The notes beneath the pieces were generated by a model, which was not told the DNA's origin, did not search any database, and was given only the letters and a program-made list of their open reading frames with translations. This document shows, one piece after another, positions 51,401 to 59,837 of a stretch of 64,000 nucleotides of DNA. Both the position numbers and the translations under genes were made by a program. The stretch is taken from NCBI GenBank assembly GCA_012842745.1, contig DUSF01000033.1, positions 1 to 64,000 of the forward strand, read 5' to 3'. Position 1 is the first letter of the stretch. Each line of letters starts with the position of its first letter. The stretch comes from Bacillus sp. (in: firmicutes). GTDB taxonomy: Bacteria; Bacillota; Bacilli; Bacillales; Bacillaceae_J.

Positions 51401-52231
51401 TTACCAAGGTACAGCTGGATTTAAGTTATACACTCCCGAAAGCGTATCAATCGCTTCTTTTAAGTCTGGTGTGTGCATTCCCGCTCTACCATCACCGCGC
51501 TCCATGCCTGGCTCTCCTGGGTATTCTAAATTTAAATTTTCAAAAGCATCCTTAATAACTGCAACAAATCGCTCTTTTAGCACCTCTTCACTTTCAATTA
51601 AACCTGCCTTCACCATCGCTTCGCGATTAGGCCCTAGTGAAAGAAGCCCACCAACATCTTTCCAAGCCTTTTCAATAGCGGCTTTCATTCTTTCTCTAGC
51701 CTCTCCTTCAGCACCAATTAATTGGTTAAACCATGTTCTCCAATGCATTAAATGATAAATCGTTTCTGATTGTACCCTTACTGCTACTTGTGCTAATGGT
51801 TCGTAGGAGCTATTTTTTAAAGATTCAATTTTATGCTTTTTCATAACCTCGTAGAAATAGTTACGAACGACTGTGAATGCCCAATCATATTTTGGCTCTT
51901 CATATAGCCAGTGACCTGGCCCATTTACATCTTCTAAAAGAACTGCATTTTTACGAACAGCTTCGGAACGGCCATGCGCTAAATCATCAGCTTTTCCTTC
52001 ACCAATTTCCTCAAGTAATTGGTAGTAAATAGCTGCATGCCCCATTGTATTTTGTGTGATTGAAGAGTAAGCGACATCTTCTTCAATATGCGGAACTAAA
52101 CCTAGCCATTCCGATCCTCTAAAGGAAATAAGAAAATCGTCATCAGCCAGTTGATACAATAAATCTACTAAAGCTTTTTTATACTCTACATTTTTTGGAT
52201 CATTTACTTCATTTGCTGATGTCATTCTCAT
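51401..52231 (-). CDS. paaC: phenylacetyl-CoA 1,2-epoxidase structural subunit
   Basis: This 276-residue ferritin-like subunit is the non-catalytic partner of PaaA. FRGSEWLGLVPHIEEDVAYSSITQNTMGHAAIYYQLL (in part) and SETIYHLMHWRTWFNQL (in part) resemble PaaC. The start overlaps the paaB stop (TAATG). Its length is slightly more than that of E. coli PaaC. Confidence 0.9.
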   Translation of the reverse strand: MRMTSANEVNDPKNVEYKKALVDLLYQLADDDFLISFRGSEWLGLVPHIEEDVAYSSITQNTMGHAAIYYQLLEEIGEGKADDLAHGRSEAVRKNAVLLEDVNGPGHWLYEEPKYDWAFTVVRNYFYEVMKKHKIESLKNSSYEPLAQVAVRVQSETIYHLMHWRTWFNQLIGAEGEARERMKAAIEKAWKDVGGLLSLGPNREAMVKAGLIESEEVLKERFVAVIKDAFENLNLEYPGEPGMERGDGRAGMHTPDLKEAIDTLSGVYNLNPAVPW

Positions 52232-52581
52232 TATTTGACACGCCCCTTACTCCATGACAGGATTTCTTCCTCATCCAACATGCCTTGCTCAGCTTCTCGC
52301 CAAATTCTTGCTAAATAGCCATACCCTTTCGTTGTCCGATAATCTTTATTATCGATACGTTTAAGCCCCTCACGTTCCTCAGGATTTAATGAGCGAATAT
52401 CCGAACGCTTCACTACCCAAATATCACATACTTCTTCACGTCTCATAAAATTTTCTTGTGCCATCACTAAAGCGATTTCATGATTTGGCGCTAATAGTGT
52501 AAATTGCTCTTGAACTTGAGATGTTGGTGTTTTTCGACTAAACACTTGAAATTCCTCATAAAATTGCGCACTTTGTCCCAT
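52231..52581 (-). CDS. paaB: phenylacetyl-CoA 1,2-epoxidase subunit PaaB
   Basis: This 116-residue protein has the PaaB core FEVFSRKTPTSQ-like segment (here FQVFSRKTPTSQ, 12-23), LAPNHEIALVMAQENFMRREE (in part) and IWVVKRSDI. It bridges the PaaAC heterotetramers. It is coupled to paaC by a one-base overlap and has an extra C-terminal tail of about 20 residues compared with E. coli. Confidence 0.9.
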   Translation of the reverse strand: MGQSAQFYEEFQVFSRKTPTSQVQEQFTLLAPNHEIALVMAQENFMRREEVCDIWVVKRSDIRSLNPEEREGLKRIDNKDYRTTKGYGYLARIWREAEQGMLDEEEILSWSKGRVK

Positions 52582-52626
52582 ACGTTATATTCCCTCCTCA
52601 CTATTTCAATCAAACAATCTTACAAA

Positions 52627-53592
52627 CTAATAACCAACTTCACTATTTAAACCTAATGCTTCACGAACCCAAGCATTATTTTCATAAGAGAGCTTTCTTA
52701 TCCGTAGTCGTTTTTGTGACATTGGCCCTTCATTACTAATAATCTTCTTGAAATAATTCCAATCAGGCTGTTTATATACCCAGTTTCTTGTTTCTGGATC
52801 CAAATGAATCGTTTCATCTGGAATTGTTAAGCCAATACCTTGAATTCTTGGCACATATTTAGTAAGATAAAATTGTCTTAAATCTTCATTTGTATTTTTT
52901 CTAATTTTATATTTGATTGTTATATCTTGCTTCGAAGTGCCTGTTGTTTCAGCAGTTGGCGGTCCAAAGAACATCATCAGTGCTGGCCACCAACGATTTA
53001 AGGCATCTTGAAGCATTTCTTTTTGTTCTTTTGTTCCTTTTGCTAAGGCAACTGAGATTGCTTCGCCATGCTGGGCGTGGAACACTTCTTCCGCGGCAAT
53101 TCTTTTTAATGCTCTTGCATACGGTGCATACGAACAATCCAACATATTTGTTTGAGTAATAATCGCCGCACCATCTACTAACCAGCCAATTAAACCAGCG
53201 TCCGCCCATGATTCCGTTTTCCAGTGGAACACGTTATGAAACTTTAAATCTCCTTTAAACAAATCTTGAATTAAATCTTCGCGAGTTTTCCCAAGCGGTT
53301 TAATTAAGTCTTCTGCAACCCTTAATAATAGTTGACCATGGCCCATTTCATCTTGAACTTTCGCCATGATGCCAAGCTTACGATAGAGTGACGGAGCTTT
53401 TGGAGTCCATTCCTTTTCTGGAAACGCCCCCATAATTTCGCTAATACCGTGCATTGAGATTAACTTAATCAAGACGTTCCGATATTCTTCGGGCATCCAG
53501 TCATCTGCTTCAATCTTTTCACCAGCTTCGATTCTTGCCATAAATTCTTTGTACTTCGTCTCGTCCGATGAATTTACTACTTGAAGTGCCAT
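52627..53592 (-). CDS. paaA: phenylacetyl-CoA 1,2-epoxidase catalytic subunit
   Basis: This 321-residue diiron subunit epoxidises the ring of phenylacetyl-CoA. Ligand helices are visible as QDEMGHGQLLLRVAEDL (in part, EMGH) and AAEEVFHAQHGEA (EEVFH). GLIGWLVDGAAIITQTNML (in part) fits PaaA. It is the first gene of the paaABCD operon, preceded by a palindromic TATGACGT element. The reductase PaaE is not in the cluster. Confidence 0.92.
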   Translation of the reverse strand: MALQVVNSSDETKYKEFMARIEAGEKIEADDWMPEEYRNVLIKLISMHGISEIMGAFPEKEWTPKAPSLYRKLGIMAKVQDEMGHGQLLLRVAEDLIKPLGKTREDLIQDLFKGDLKFHNVFHWKTESWADAGLIGWLVDGAAIITQTNMLDCSYAPYARALKRIAAEEVFHAQHGEAISVALAKGTKEQKEMLQDALNRWWPALMMFFGPPTAETTGTSKQDITIKYKIRKNTNEDLRQFYLTKYVPRIQGIGLTIPDETIHLDPETRNWVYKQPDWNYFKKIISNEGPMSQKRLRIRKLSYENNAWVREALGLNSEVGY

Positions 53593-53641
53593 TCAAATTC
53601 CACCTTCCTTTGGTAATTTAGTAAAAAAACGCACATAAGTA

Positions 53642-53683
53642 TATGACGTTTTATTAACGTTATTATATTATCACGTCATACAG
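53642..53683. promoter_or_regulatory. PaaX-operator-like inverted repeat before paaA
   Basis: TATGACGT at 53642-53649 and the inverse ACGTCATACAG at 53673-53683, 50-90 bases upstream of the paaA start. The inverse arm reads CTGTATGACGT, the same half site as at 37069 and 55157. Confidence 0.55.
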
Positions 53684-53733
53684 TTTGCAAGTAATAATTT
53701 AATGAATATTCAGATTTTTTGTAATGTTAAAAC

Positions 53734-55059
53734 TCAAACACCTATGCTCATTGATCGTTTGTCTATTACTCTTACGGCTTTTCCTTCAAATCTTTGAATC
53801 GTTTTCGGAGCGTGGATTTTAACATCCATTGAAACTAAACAGCTGTTTTTCATAATATGTTCTACTTTCTTTTTAAGAAACTGTATCGTCTCATGTTTCA
53901 AATTTTCTTCTACTTGTTTATACACTGCATCTGTTACTTCTACATTTAACTCAATGGCATCCATAATACCTTTTTTGACTAAATGGACTTGATAAAATGG
54001 CGCTAATTCATTTACTGTAAGCAAGTAATGTTCGATTTCAGATGGAAAAACATTGACACCTCTTATAATAATCATGTCATCGATTCGGCCTTTCACCCGT
54101 GACATGCGAATTGTCGTTCTTCCACATTTACACTTTTCTCTAGTTATGGAAGCAATATCTCCAGTGCGATAACGAATAACTGGAAAGGCTTCTTTCGTTA
54201 AGCTCGTAAAAACTAGCTCTCCATCTTCACCATCGGCAACTGGCTCAAGTGTTTTCGGGTCAATGACCTCCACATAAAAATGGTCCTCAGCAATATGCAG
54301 TCCCTCCTGAGCGTGATGGCATTCAATCGAAACGCCCGGCCCCATCACCTCACTTAAACCGTAAATATCACATGCCTTAATAGCAAATTTTTCTTCAATC
54401 GTTCTCCTCATTTCCTCCGACCAAGGCTCTGCACCAAAAATCCCATATTTTAAACTTGTTTTCCGTGGATCTTTCCCTAATTCCTCCATATATTCAGCAA
54501 TGTTTAAAACATAGGAAGGTGTGCCGCAAATAACGGTTGGTTCGAAATCCTCAATTAATGTAATTTGTCTTTCTGTATTACCTCCAGAAATGGGTACAGT
54601 TGACATTCCTAAATACTCGCTGCCATAATGAAGACCTAAACCACCTGTAAATAAACCATATCCATAAGCATTATGTAGCACTTCTCCAGGCTTACCACCT
54701 GCAATGACTATTGCCCTTGCAACGATTTCACTCCAGTTTTTAATATCATTTCTTGTATAAGCAACAACTGTTGGTTTACCACTTGTACCTGATGAACCAT
54801 GAATGCGGACAATTTCTTTTCTGTCAACAGCAAAAAGACCAAATGGATAATGATCCCGCAAATCTTGCTTTTTCGTGAATGGAAGCCTCAGAATATCCTC
54901 TAAACCTTTAATATTTTCTGGCTTTATATTACTTTCATTAAATTTTTGTTGGTAAAATGGTACATTATTGTATACTCTTTGCACCGTTTCCGTTAGCCTT
55001 TCCAATTGGATTTCCTCAAGTCTTTGTCTACTTTCCGTCTCTACATCGTGTAATATCAT
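53734..55059 (-). CDS. paaK: phenylacetate-CoA ligase
   Basis: This AMP-forming ligase of about 441 residues activates phenylacetate. Motifs are VRIHGSSGTSGKPTVVAYT (in part, P-loop), EPWSEEMR, YGLSEVMGPG, YRTGDIASI and the C-terminal GRIDDMIIIRGVNVFPSEIE (in part). The start is ATG 55059, seven bases after AAGGGGG; an ATG 33 bases earlier lies upstream of that site. It is transcribed apart from paaA with a 141-base gap. Confidence 0.93.
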   Translation of the reverse strand: MILHDVETESRQRLEEIQLERLTETVQRVYNNVPFYQQKFNESNIKPENIKGLEDILRLPFTKKQDLRDHYPFGLFAVDRKEIVRIHGSSGTSGKPTVVAYTRNDIKNWSEIVARAIVIAGGKPGEVLHNAYGYGLFTGGLGLHYGSEYLGMSTVPISGGNTERQITLIEDFEPTVICGTPSYVLNIAEYMEELGKDPRKTSLKYGIFGAEPWSEEMRRTIEEKFAIKACDIYGLSEVMGPGVSIECHHAQEGLHIAEDHFYVEVIDPKTLEPVADGEDGELVFTSLTKEAFPVIRYRTGDIASITREKCKCGRTTIRMSRVKGRIDDMIIIRGVNVFPSEIEHYLLTVNELAPFYQVHLVKKGIMDAIELNVEVTDAVYKQVEENLKHETIQFLKKKVEHIMKNSCLVSMDVKIHAPKTIQRFEGKAVRVIDKRSMSIGV

Positions 55060-55111
55060 CACATTTCCCCCTTTTTTGATGCTAAATATCAATAAATCGA
55101 CATAACATTAC

Positions 55112-55125
55112 AAAAAGCGCTTTCA
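55112..55125. promoter_or_regulatory. candidate cre site (CcpA) before paaK
   Basis: On the minus strand TGAAAGCGCTTTTT matches 13 of 14 positions of the Bacillus cre pattern TGWAARCGYTWNCW. It lies 53 bases upstream of the paaK start, compatible with carbon catabolite repression. The divergent permease starts 310 bases away. Confidence 0.5.
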
Positions 55126-55139
55126 TCCTTAATATCAAT

Positions 55140-55169
55140 ATTACGCCATACATTGTTGTATGACGTAAT
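55140..55169. promoter_or_regulatory. PaaX-operator-like palindrome between paaK and the permease gene
   Basis: Arms ATTACG-C-CATACA and TGTATG-A-CGTAAT are four bases apart, with one mismatch within the arms. This is the most complete copy of the TGTATGACGT element. Apart from this and the cre match, I see nothing between 55060 and 55434. Confidence 0.6.
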
Positions 55170-55434
55170 ATTTACGTAACGTTATAAAATTGTAATGTTT
55201 GTATAAAATTTACAACTATAGTAGTGATTTGTCAATATTTTTTTCAGATTTTTTAGATTTTTCGCTATTTTTAGTTTAAAATATAGGTAAACTCTTTTTC
55301 ATGTTAATCTAAAGGATGCCTTTATTATTATACCACTCATGCACTAGTATTTCACTGAATTTTTTGATTCTTCAAACAATTTTATTATAATGCTTTTGAT
55401 AGTATCATTAATTCAAAAGAAAGAGAGGAATCAT

Positions 55435-56817
55435 GTGAAGATTAAAAATCAATTTTTAGGCCTTTTTTTAGTACTGATTGCTTTTAGCTATGTATGTATT
55501 TATTTTTTTCCAATCCCACTGCTTGAAACAGCTGTAAGTATCTTTATTGTAATTTTTATTATTTTAGCTTTACCAGCTCTTGTAGGAAGTTTGAAAATTA
55601 TTACATATACCTTGTTAGTTTTAGCAATCACCATGTTAGTAGCGGTAAAAGCACCAATTGGGGAATGGATTGACGGTGTTAGAGTCAATTTAACATTAGT
55701 CTCCATTTTTACATTTGTCCCGTTATTAGGAATTCCAGTACGATTAGGCGGTTATTTGGAATCTTTGAAACTACTATTTGAACGATTAAATCCTAAACCA
55801 ACATACGTTTTTCTAATAACACAGACGCTAACGCATCTCTTAGCAGTAGTTTTAAATATTGGCTCTATTTCAATCGTTCATTATTTGTCAAAAGCAGCAC
55901 CGATTCAATCAGCTCGTTTATTAGTTAGTGCCGTTAATAGAGGTTTTATTAGCGTGATTTTCTGGTCACCATATTTTGCAGCAATGGCTGTTGTTTTAAG
56001 TATGCTGCCAATTACGTGGGGGGCAATCCTTCCCTACTCGCTTGGAATCGTTCTTATTAGTTTTGTTGTAAGCATTCTTATTGACTGGTCGTTTATAACA
56101 AAAGCGAATATTACCTTTGCTCATGAAGTTTCGGCGGCAAAAGAAGAAGAAATTCCTGCAGAGTCGGGCGGTAAGTCTGATAAGCAAAAGTTAAGCGAAT
56201 TAATTTTTCTGCTCTTATTTATGATGTTGACTATTCTTGGCATTGAGTTTTTTTCAAGCCTTACTATGGTCGTTATTATTTGTTTAGTTGCTTTTTTATT
56301 TCCACTTTTATGGAGCTTGCTTTATAAAAAACAAAGGGAGTATGGAGCGGAACTAAAGGATCATATATATATAACATTGCCGCGAATGAAAAAAGAAGTT
56401 GTTCTCTTTTTTGTTTCTGGATTTTTCAGCGCTGCATTCGTTGCGACAAATATTAGCGCCACCATTATAAATAGTTTGAATGAGTTTTTTGGCGGATTTA
56501 CGATTGGCATTGCCTATTGTATAGTTTTAGTCATCATTACAACATCAATAGTCGGTATGCATCCGATTGTCCCGGTTACCATTTTTGCAGCAAGCTTTAA
56601 TCCTAGCCTTTTAGGGTTTAGTCCAGAATATTTTGCTATATTGCTCCTTGTTTCTTGGGGGATTTCTAATTCATTTTCTCCAGCAACCGCCTCAAATAAT
56701 CTAATCGCAAATTTATGGGGGGTAGACATCACGAAAGTTACTTGGCGTTGGAATATGAAATATGGGATGATATTGGCAATTCTGTTGCCCATCTATTTGG
56801 AGATTGTGAATATTTGA
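55435..56817 (+). CDS. multi-spanning membrane protein, probable transporter
   Basis: This protein of about 460 residues has 11-13 hydrophobic segments and a charged central loop (about 230-255). SWGISNSFSPATASNNLIAN near the C-terminus and IVGMHPIVPVTIFAAS recall transporters of the ion-transporter superfamily that carry organic anions, but I cannot name the family with certainty. The start is GTG 55435, six bases after AGAGAGG; the ATG 45 bases earlier has no site. It is divergent from paaK across a PaaX-like palindrome, so uptake of phenylacetate is a fair hypothesis. Confidence 0.7.
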   Translation: MKIKNQFLGLFLVLIAFSYVCIYFFPIPLLETAVSIFIVIFIILALPALVGSLKIITYTLLVLAITMLVAVKAPIGEWIDGVRVNLTLVSIFTFVPLLGIPVRLGGYLESLKLLFERLNPKPTYVFLITQTLTHLLAVVLNIGSISIVHYLSKAAPIQSARLLVSAVNRGFISVIFWSPYFAAMAVVLSMLPITWGAILPYSLGIVLISFVVSILIDWSFITKANITFAHEVSAAKEEEIPAESGGKSDKQKLSELIFLLLFMMLTILGIEFFSSLTMVVIICLVAFLFPLLWSLLYKKQREYGAELKDHIYITLPRMKKEVVLFFVSGFFSAAFVATNISATIINSLNEFFGGFTIGIAYCIVLVIITTSIVGMHPIVPVTIFAASFNPSLLGFSPEYFAILLLVSWGISNSFSPATASNNLIANLWGVDITKVTWRWNMKYGMILAILLPIYLEIVNI

Positions 56818-56834
56818 ATAAAAATCGAAAGCTA

Positions 56835-56883
56835 GTTTCAAAGCGTTAGACACGAATAATGTTTATTCGTGTCTGCTTGAAAC
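56835..56883. terminator. large hairpin after the permease gene
   Basis: Outer arms GTTTCAA / TTGAAAC and inner perfect arms GACACGAATAA / TTATTCGTGTC with a three-base loop. There is no long T run, so the hairpin may mainly protect the transcript end. Confidence 0.55.
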
Positions 56884-56955
56884 CTATTAACACGGATGAT
56901 CCAAATTACTAGAGAAAGCAGTAAAAATCAGCTTGCGAAATATGATTGGTTTAAT

Positions 56956-58062
56956 CTAAAATAACACATCTGCTTCGACGATTTGTAAAGTTAAATTTTC
57001 GTATTCTGATAAATCAACTTCATACGGTTTGATTTTTTGATTGGCTTCGTCTTTAATAATTCGTAAAATCGGTCGTCCCACTGCATGAAAATTATATTTC
57101 GAAACAAGTCCAGTCCTGCCGTCATTTAATTTTACGGTCAACCCCTGCGGATAAATAGCGATACAATTTTTAAACAATTCAACTTGTTTACAATCGAATT
57201 GCGTTCCGCATCCCGTATAAAGAAGCTCAAGACCTTTATGCGGAAGCATTGGAGTCCGATAAGTTCTTGCACTTGTTACTGCATCGAATACATCAACAAC
57301 ACTGATAATTTTCGCGTACTTGTGAATATCAGCATCCATTAATCCTCGTGGATAACCAAGTCCATCCAATCTCTCATGATGCTGGAGAGCACAATGAGCA
57401 ACAGGCAATGGAATCTCGTGAATTTTTCTAAGCGTTTCAAACCCTAATTTACTGTGGTTCATGACCTCGTTGTATTCTTCCTTTGTTAATTTTCCTGGTT
57501 TATTTAGTATTTCTAGGGGAATAAATATTTTCCCTATATCATGGAGTATTGCCCCAAGTCCAATCTCTTCAATATTTTTTAATGGCAAACCGTTCTCAAT
57601 CGCTAATTGACATGCATAAATCGACACGTTGACACTGTGAGTATACACATAATTTTCATAAATTTTTGCTGTTGCTAATAGATTGATCGCCGTTCTGTTT
57701 TCAGTTAAACAATTTAAAATATCTTTAAAGATTTTTTGAAAACTGCGAATAGCTCTGTCCGATTTTATCATACCTTGGAGGCGGGAATGATTAGATTTAA
57801 GGCTCGCAATTGATTGGAACCCTTCCGTTATCGTATTGATTGCCTCAAGCCGTAATTCTATAGGGACTGATTCAACTATTTCAATCCCTTCTGATTGTTC
57901 GTCCTCTATATAAATGGTAGTAACTCCACTTTTTATTAGCTTATGTATTAGTTTGTCTGTTAGTTGGACACCTTCTGATAAAAGAATTTGACCTTTATCA
58001 TTATAAATAGATTTACCTAATTTAGTTCCGGACTGACAGCTAGCAACATTCATTAGCCGCAT
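56956..58062 (-). CDS. HD-GYP domain cyclic-di-GMP phosphodiesterase-type protein
   Basis: This 368-residue protein starts with a DUF3391-like region (about 5-60), then a helical linker and an HD-GYP domain (about 130-300). The metal motifs are AILHDIGK and the downstream HHERLDGLGYPRGL with SVVDVFDAV. HD-GYP proteins hydrolyse cyclic di-GMP. A C-terminal extension of about 60 residues (VKLNDGRTGLVSKY) has the look of a small beta domain. It is a stand-alone gene. Confidence 0.85.
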   Translation of the reverse strand: MRLMNVASCQSGTKLGKSIYNDKGQILLSEGVQLTDKLIHKLIKSGVTTIYIEDEQSEGIEIVESVPIELRLEAINTITEGFQSIASLKSNHSRLQGMIKSDRAIRSFQKIFKDILNCLTENRTAINLLATAKIYENYVYTHSVNVSIYACQLAIENGLPLKNIEEIGLGAILHDIGKIFIPLEILNKPGKLTKEEYNEVMNHSKLGFETLRKIHEIPLPVAHCALQHHERLDGLGYPRGLMDADIHKYAKIISVVDVFDAVTSARTYRTPMLPHKGLELLYTGCGTQFDCKQVELFKNCIAIYPQGLTVKLNDGRTGLVSKYNFHAVGRPILRIIKDEANQKIKPYEVDLSEYENLTLQIVEADVLF

Positions 58063-58341
58063 AAGGTCTCCCCTTTCTTTTTCTATGCTTGTAAACGATT
58101 CTAAAGTCCTATTTCTAGTATACTGTGATTCTACTTAAATCGACAAGCCGCGATAAAAAAAAGAAGCAATCTCACAATAGCTGTCAGCCTATACTGGATG
58201 TTAACGAAAACCTACGGCACATTGCTGCTCACCCAATCATGTACGAATAAAAGATAAGTTCCCATGTCATTTAAATAGATGCACTTTACGAACAACTTTT
58301 TAACTACGCTTGCTGTTCTTAATCGTACTCTGAAATAAACA

Positions 58342-58370
58342 TTGACAATATTAATATAATTTTATATAAT
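58342..58370 (+). promoter_or_regulatory. sigma-A promoter of tRNA-Val
   Basis: Consensus -35 TTGACA at 58342-58347 and -10 TATAAT at 58365-58370, with an exact 17-base spacer, 13 bases before the tRNA. The rest of the 320-base gap 58063-58382 shows no gene. Confidence 0.85.
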
Positions 58371-58382
58371 AAAATTCGCTAC

Positions 58383-58454
58383 GGTCTGTTAGCTCAGTGG
58401 GAGAGTACTTGCTTGACAGGCAAGGTGTCACTGGTTCGAATCCAGTACAGACCA
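58383..58454 (+). tRNA. tRNA-Val (anticodon GAC)
   Basis: This 72-base cloverleaf has a 7-bp acceptor stem GGTCTGT / ACAGACC, a D arm GCTC...GAGT, an anticodon stem CTTGC / GCAAG with loop TTGACAG (anticodon GAC), and a T arm ACTGG-TTCGAAT-CCAGT. Discriminator A is encoded; CCA is not. It stands alone with its own promoter and terminator. Confidence 0.95.
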
Positions 58455-58467
58455 TTATTGTAAAAGG

Positions 58468-58507
58468 AGCCTGTATTCCTTGTGTATCAAGGAATACAGG
58501 CTTTTTT
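58468..58507 (+). terminator. intrinsic terminator of tRNA-Val
   Basis: Perfect 15-bp stem AGCCTGTATTCCTTG / CAAGGAATACAGGCT with a five-base loop and a run of T residues, 13 bases after the tRNA. Confidence 0.92.
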
Positions 58508-58700
58508 CATTTCCTGCAGCTGTTATCTTCATATTCACCTGCACATACTTTAAGAAATTCCTCCTTCATTATTAGTTTCAAACGTCCTGCGTATAGTATA
58601 AATTTTAAAAATTGATTTATATCAATTAATATTGATAATCATTATTATAAAATATAGGTACAAGGAAATAAGAATTTCTAATGATTGAGGTGAAGTTGTA

Positions 58701-58895
58701 ATGATTAATGACAGGGTTAAGCTAGAGAAACGAATTGAAAGGTTGAAAAAGGAATTAAATTTAACAGTTAAGGCCACTGAATTGGATAGTCAAGAGACTT
58801 TAAGTTATAGTCAGCAACTGAACCAACTCATTATAACTAATCAAAAATTAACAAGAGATTGTTATTTAAATATGAACGGAGGGAAAACTTCATGA
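58701..58895 (+). CDS. Spo0E-family aspartyl-phosphate phosphatase-like protein
   Basis: This 64-residue two-helix protein has the Spo0E signature region YSQQLNQLI (36-44). Family members dephosphorylate Spo0A-P and delay sporulation. The motif is normally SQxLDxLI; here Asn41 replaces the Asp considered important for phosphatase action, so the activity is doubtful. It starts after GAGGTGAAG. The stop overlaps the next ATG, coupling it to an HMA-like gene. Confidence 0.78.
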   Translation: MINDRVKLEKRIERLKKELNLTVKATELDSQETLSYSQQLNQLIITNQKLTRDCYLNMNGGKTS

Positions 58896-59137
58896 ATCAT
58901 GTGACAATGTATATTTATGGAGCCTCCTGTTTGGATTGTATTCGCATAATTGAAAAAGAGATGATAGACTTGGGTGGTATTTTTACCTTTAAAGGTATGA
59001 TGCCGAAAGGAAAGATCTTCATTAAGTATAATCCAAGTATAATTAACGTTTCTAGAATAGTAGATAAAATTGAAAAAATAGGTTTTTCCGTCATGAAGAT
59101 TATTCAAAAGGAAGAAAGAATGATAATGTTTGACTAG
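58892..59137 (+). CDS. HMA-like small protein with a CxxC motif
   Basis: This 81-residue protein has a beta-alpha-beta-beta-alpha-beta pattern of the heavy-metal-associated fold. GASCLDC (Cys13, Cys16) is at the metal loop, where GMxCxxC is usual. ISKYN-like strand IFIKYNPSIINVSRIVDKIEKIGF (in part) completes the fold. It may bind copper or another thiophilic metal, or act by redox. The start ATG 58892, eight bases after GGAGGG, overlaps the Spo0E-like stop (ATGA). Confidence 0.72.
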   Translation: MNHVTMYIYGASCLDCIRIIEKEMIDLGGIFTFKGMMPKGKIFIKYNPSIINVSRIVDKIEKIGFSVMKIIQKEERMIMFD

Positions 59138-59223
59138 TGATTGTCTCCAATACTTCTAAACTTCGATATAGCGTTTGAAGGTCCATGTCCATTTTGATTG
59201 TTAACCTTAATTTTCAAAAATTT

Positions 59224-59258
59224 AAGACCACTATCCAAAAAGAAAAGTGGTCTTTTTT
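59224..59258 (+). terminator. intrinsic terminator after the HMA-like gene
   Basis: Stem AAGACCACT / AGTGGTCTT with a 13-base loop and a T run. The remaining sequence up to 59430 has no visible gene. Confidence 0.8.
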
Positions 59259-59429
59259 CATGCGTATTCGCCCAATTGGCTTTTTATTTCGAGAGCAACG
59301 AAATTTAACATTTTTTAAGAAAATACAATTTTGATGATTAATGGTAGTGGATTCTTGCCATTGTTATGTTAACTATTTTTGCGGAAAAAGAGGCTGTGTC
59401 ACTCAAAAACACGCGATTGTTTTTTATTT

Positions 59430-59837
59430 TTAAACCATCCCCATTGTTCTTTGAATTCTACGAATATCTTTTTTATTATTCCAACTATCTTCCTTTAAAA
59501 GTTCATTGCTAACTTCAAGATTCTTTATTTGTTCTTTTAGCTCGCCGAACTCCTTAGCATTTTGCAGCCTTAATTCACTTACTTCTGCTTTAAGTGATTC
59601 CTGACCATGTCTTAGCGCATTTAATATTTGACTATGGTCGGCTAGTATCAGACTATGTTCTGCTAATATGTTACTATGATTTTCTAATATCTGAGTATGA
59701 TTTTCTAATATCTGAGTATGATTTTCTAATATCTGGCTATGACTTTCTAATATCTGACTATGTTTTTCCAACGTCTGACCTTGAACGGTTAGTTTTTCGT
59801 CCATTTTCTGAAGAAGTTCTAGTATTTGTTTTTCCAT
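59430..59837 (-). CDS. heptad-repeat coiled-coil protein
   Basis: This 135-residue soluble protein is almost wholly coiled coil. Residues about 19-75 hold at least seven consecutive seven-residue repeats of the type HSQILEN/HTQILEN, each encoded by a 21-base unit that is nearly identical at DNA level (59680-59770). Hydrophobic Ile/Leu recur every seven residues. A second coil (80-120) with SELRLQNAKEFGELKEQIKNLE (in part) follows. No enzyme domain is seen and I do not know its function. Expansion or loss of repeat units keeps both the reading frame and the coil register. Confidence 0.7.
   Translation of the reverse strand: MEKQILELLQKMDEKLTVQGQTLEKHSQILESHSQILENHTQILENHTQILENHSNILAEHSLILADHSQILNALRHGQESLKAEVSELRLQNAKEFGELKEQIKNLEVSNELLKEDSWNNKKDIRRIQRTMGMV

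Noticed and set aside
58091-58104. cre-like match upstream of the HD-GYP gene
   Set aside because: Only about 12 of 14 positions fit and a central conserved one fails.
58383-58454. tRNA-Val as an integration site of a mobile element
   Set aside because: No duplicate of the tRNA 3' end, integrase or phage gene was seen nearby.
59680-59770. 21-base repeats as a CRISPR array
   Set aside because: Units are contiguous without spacers and code for a regular heptad repeat; no cas genes.
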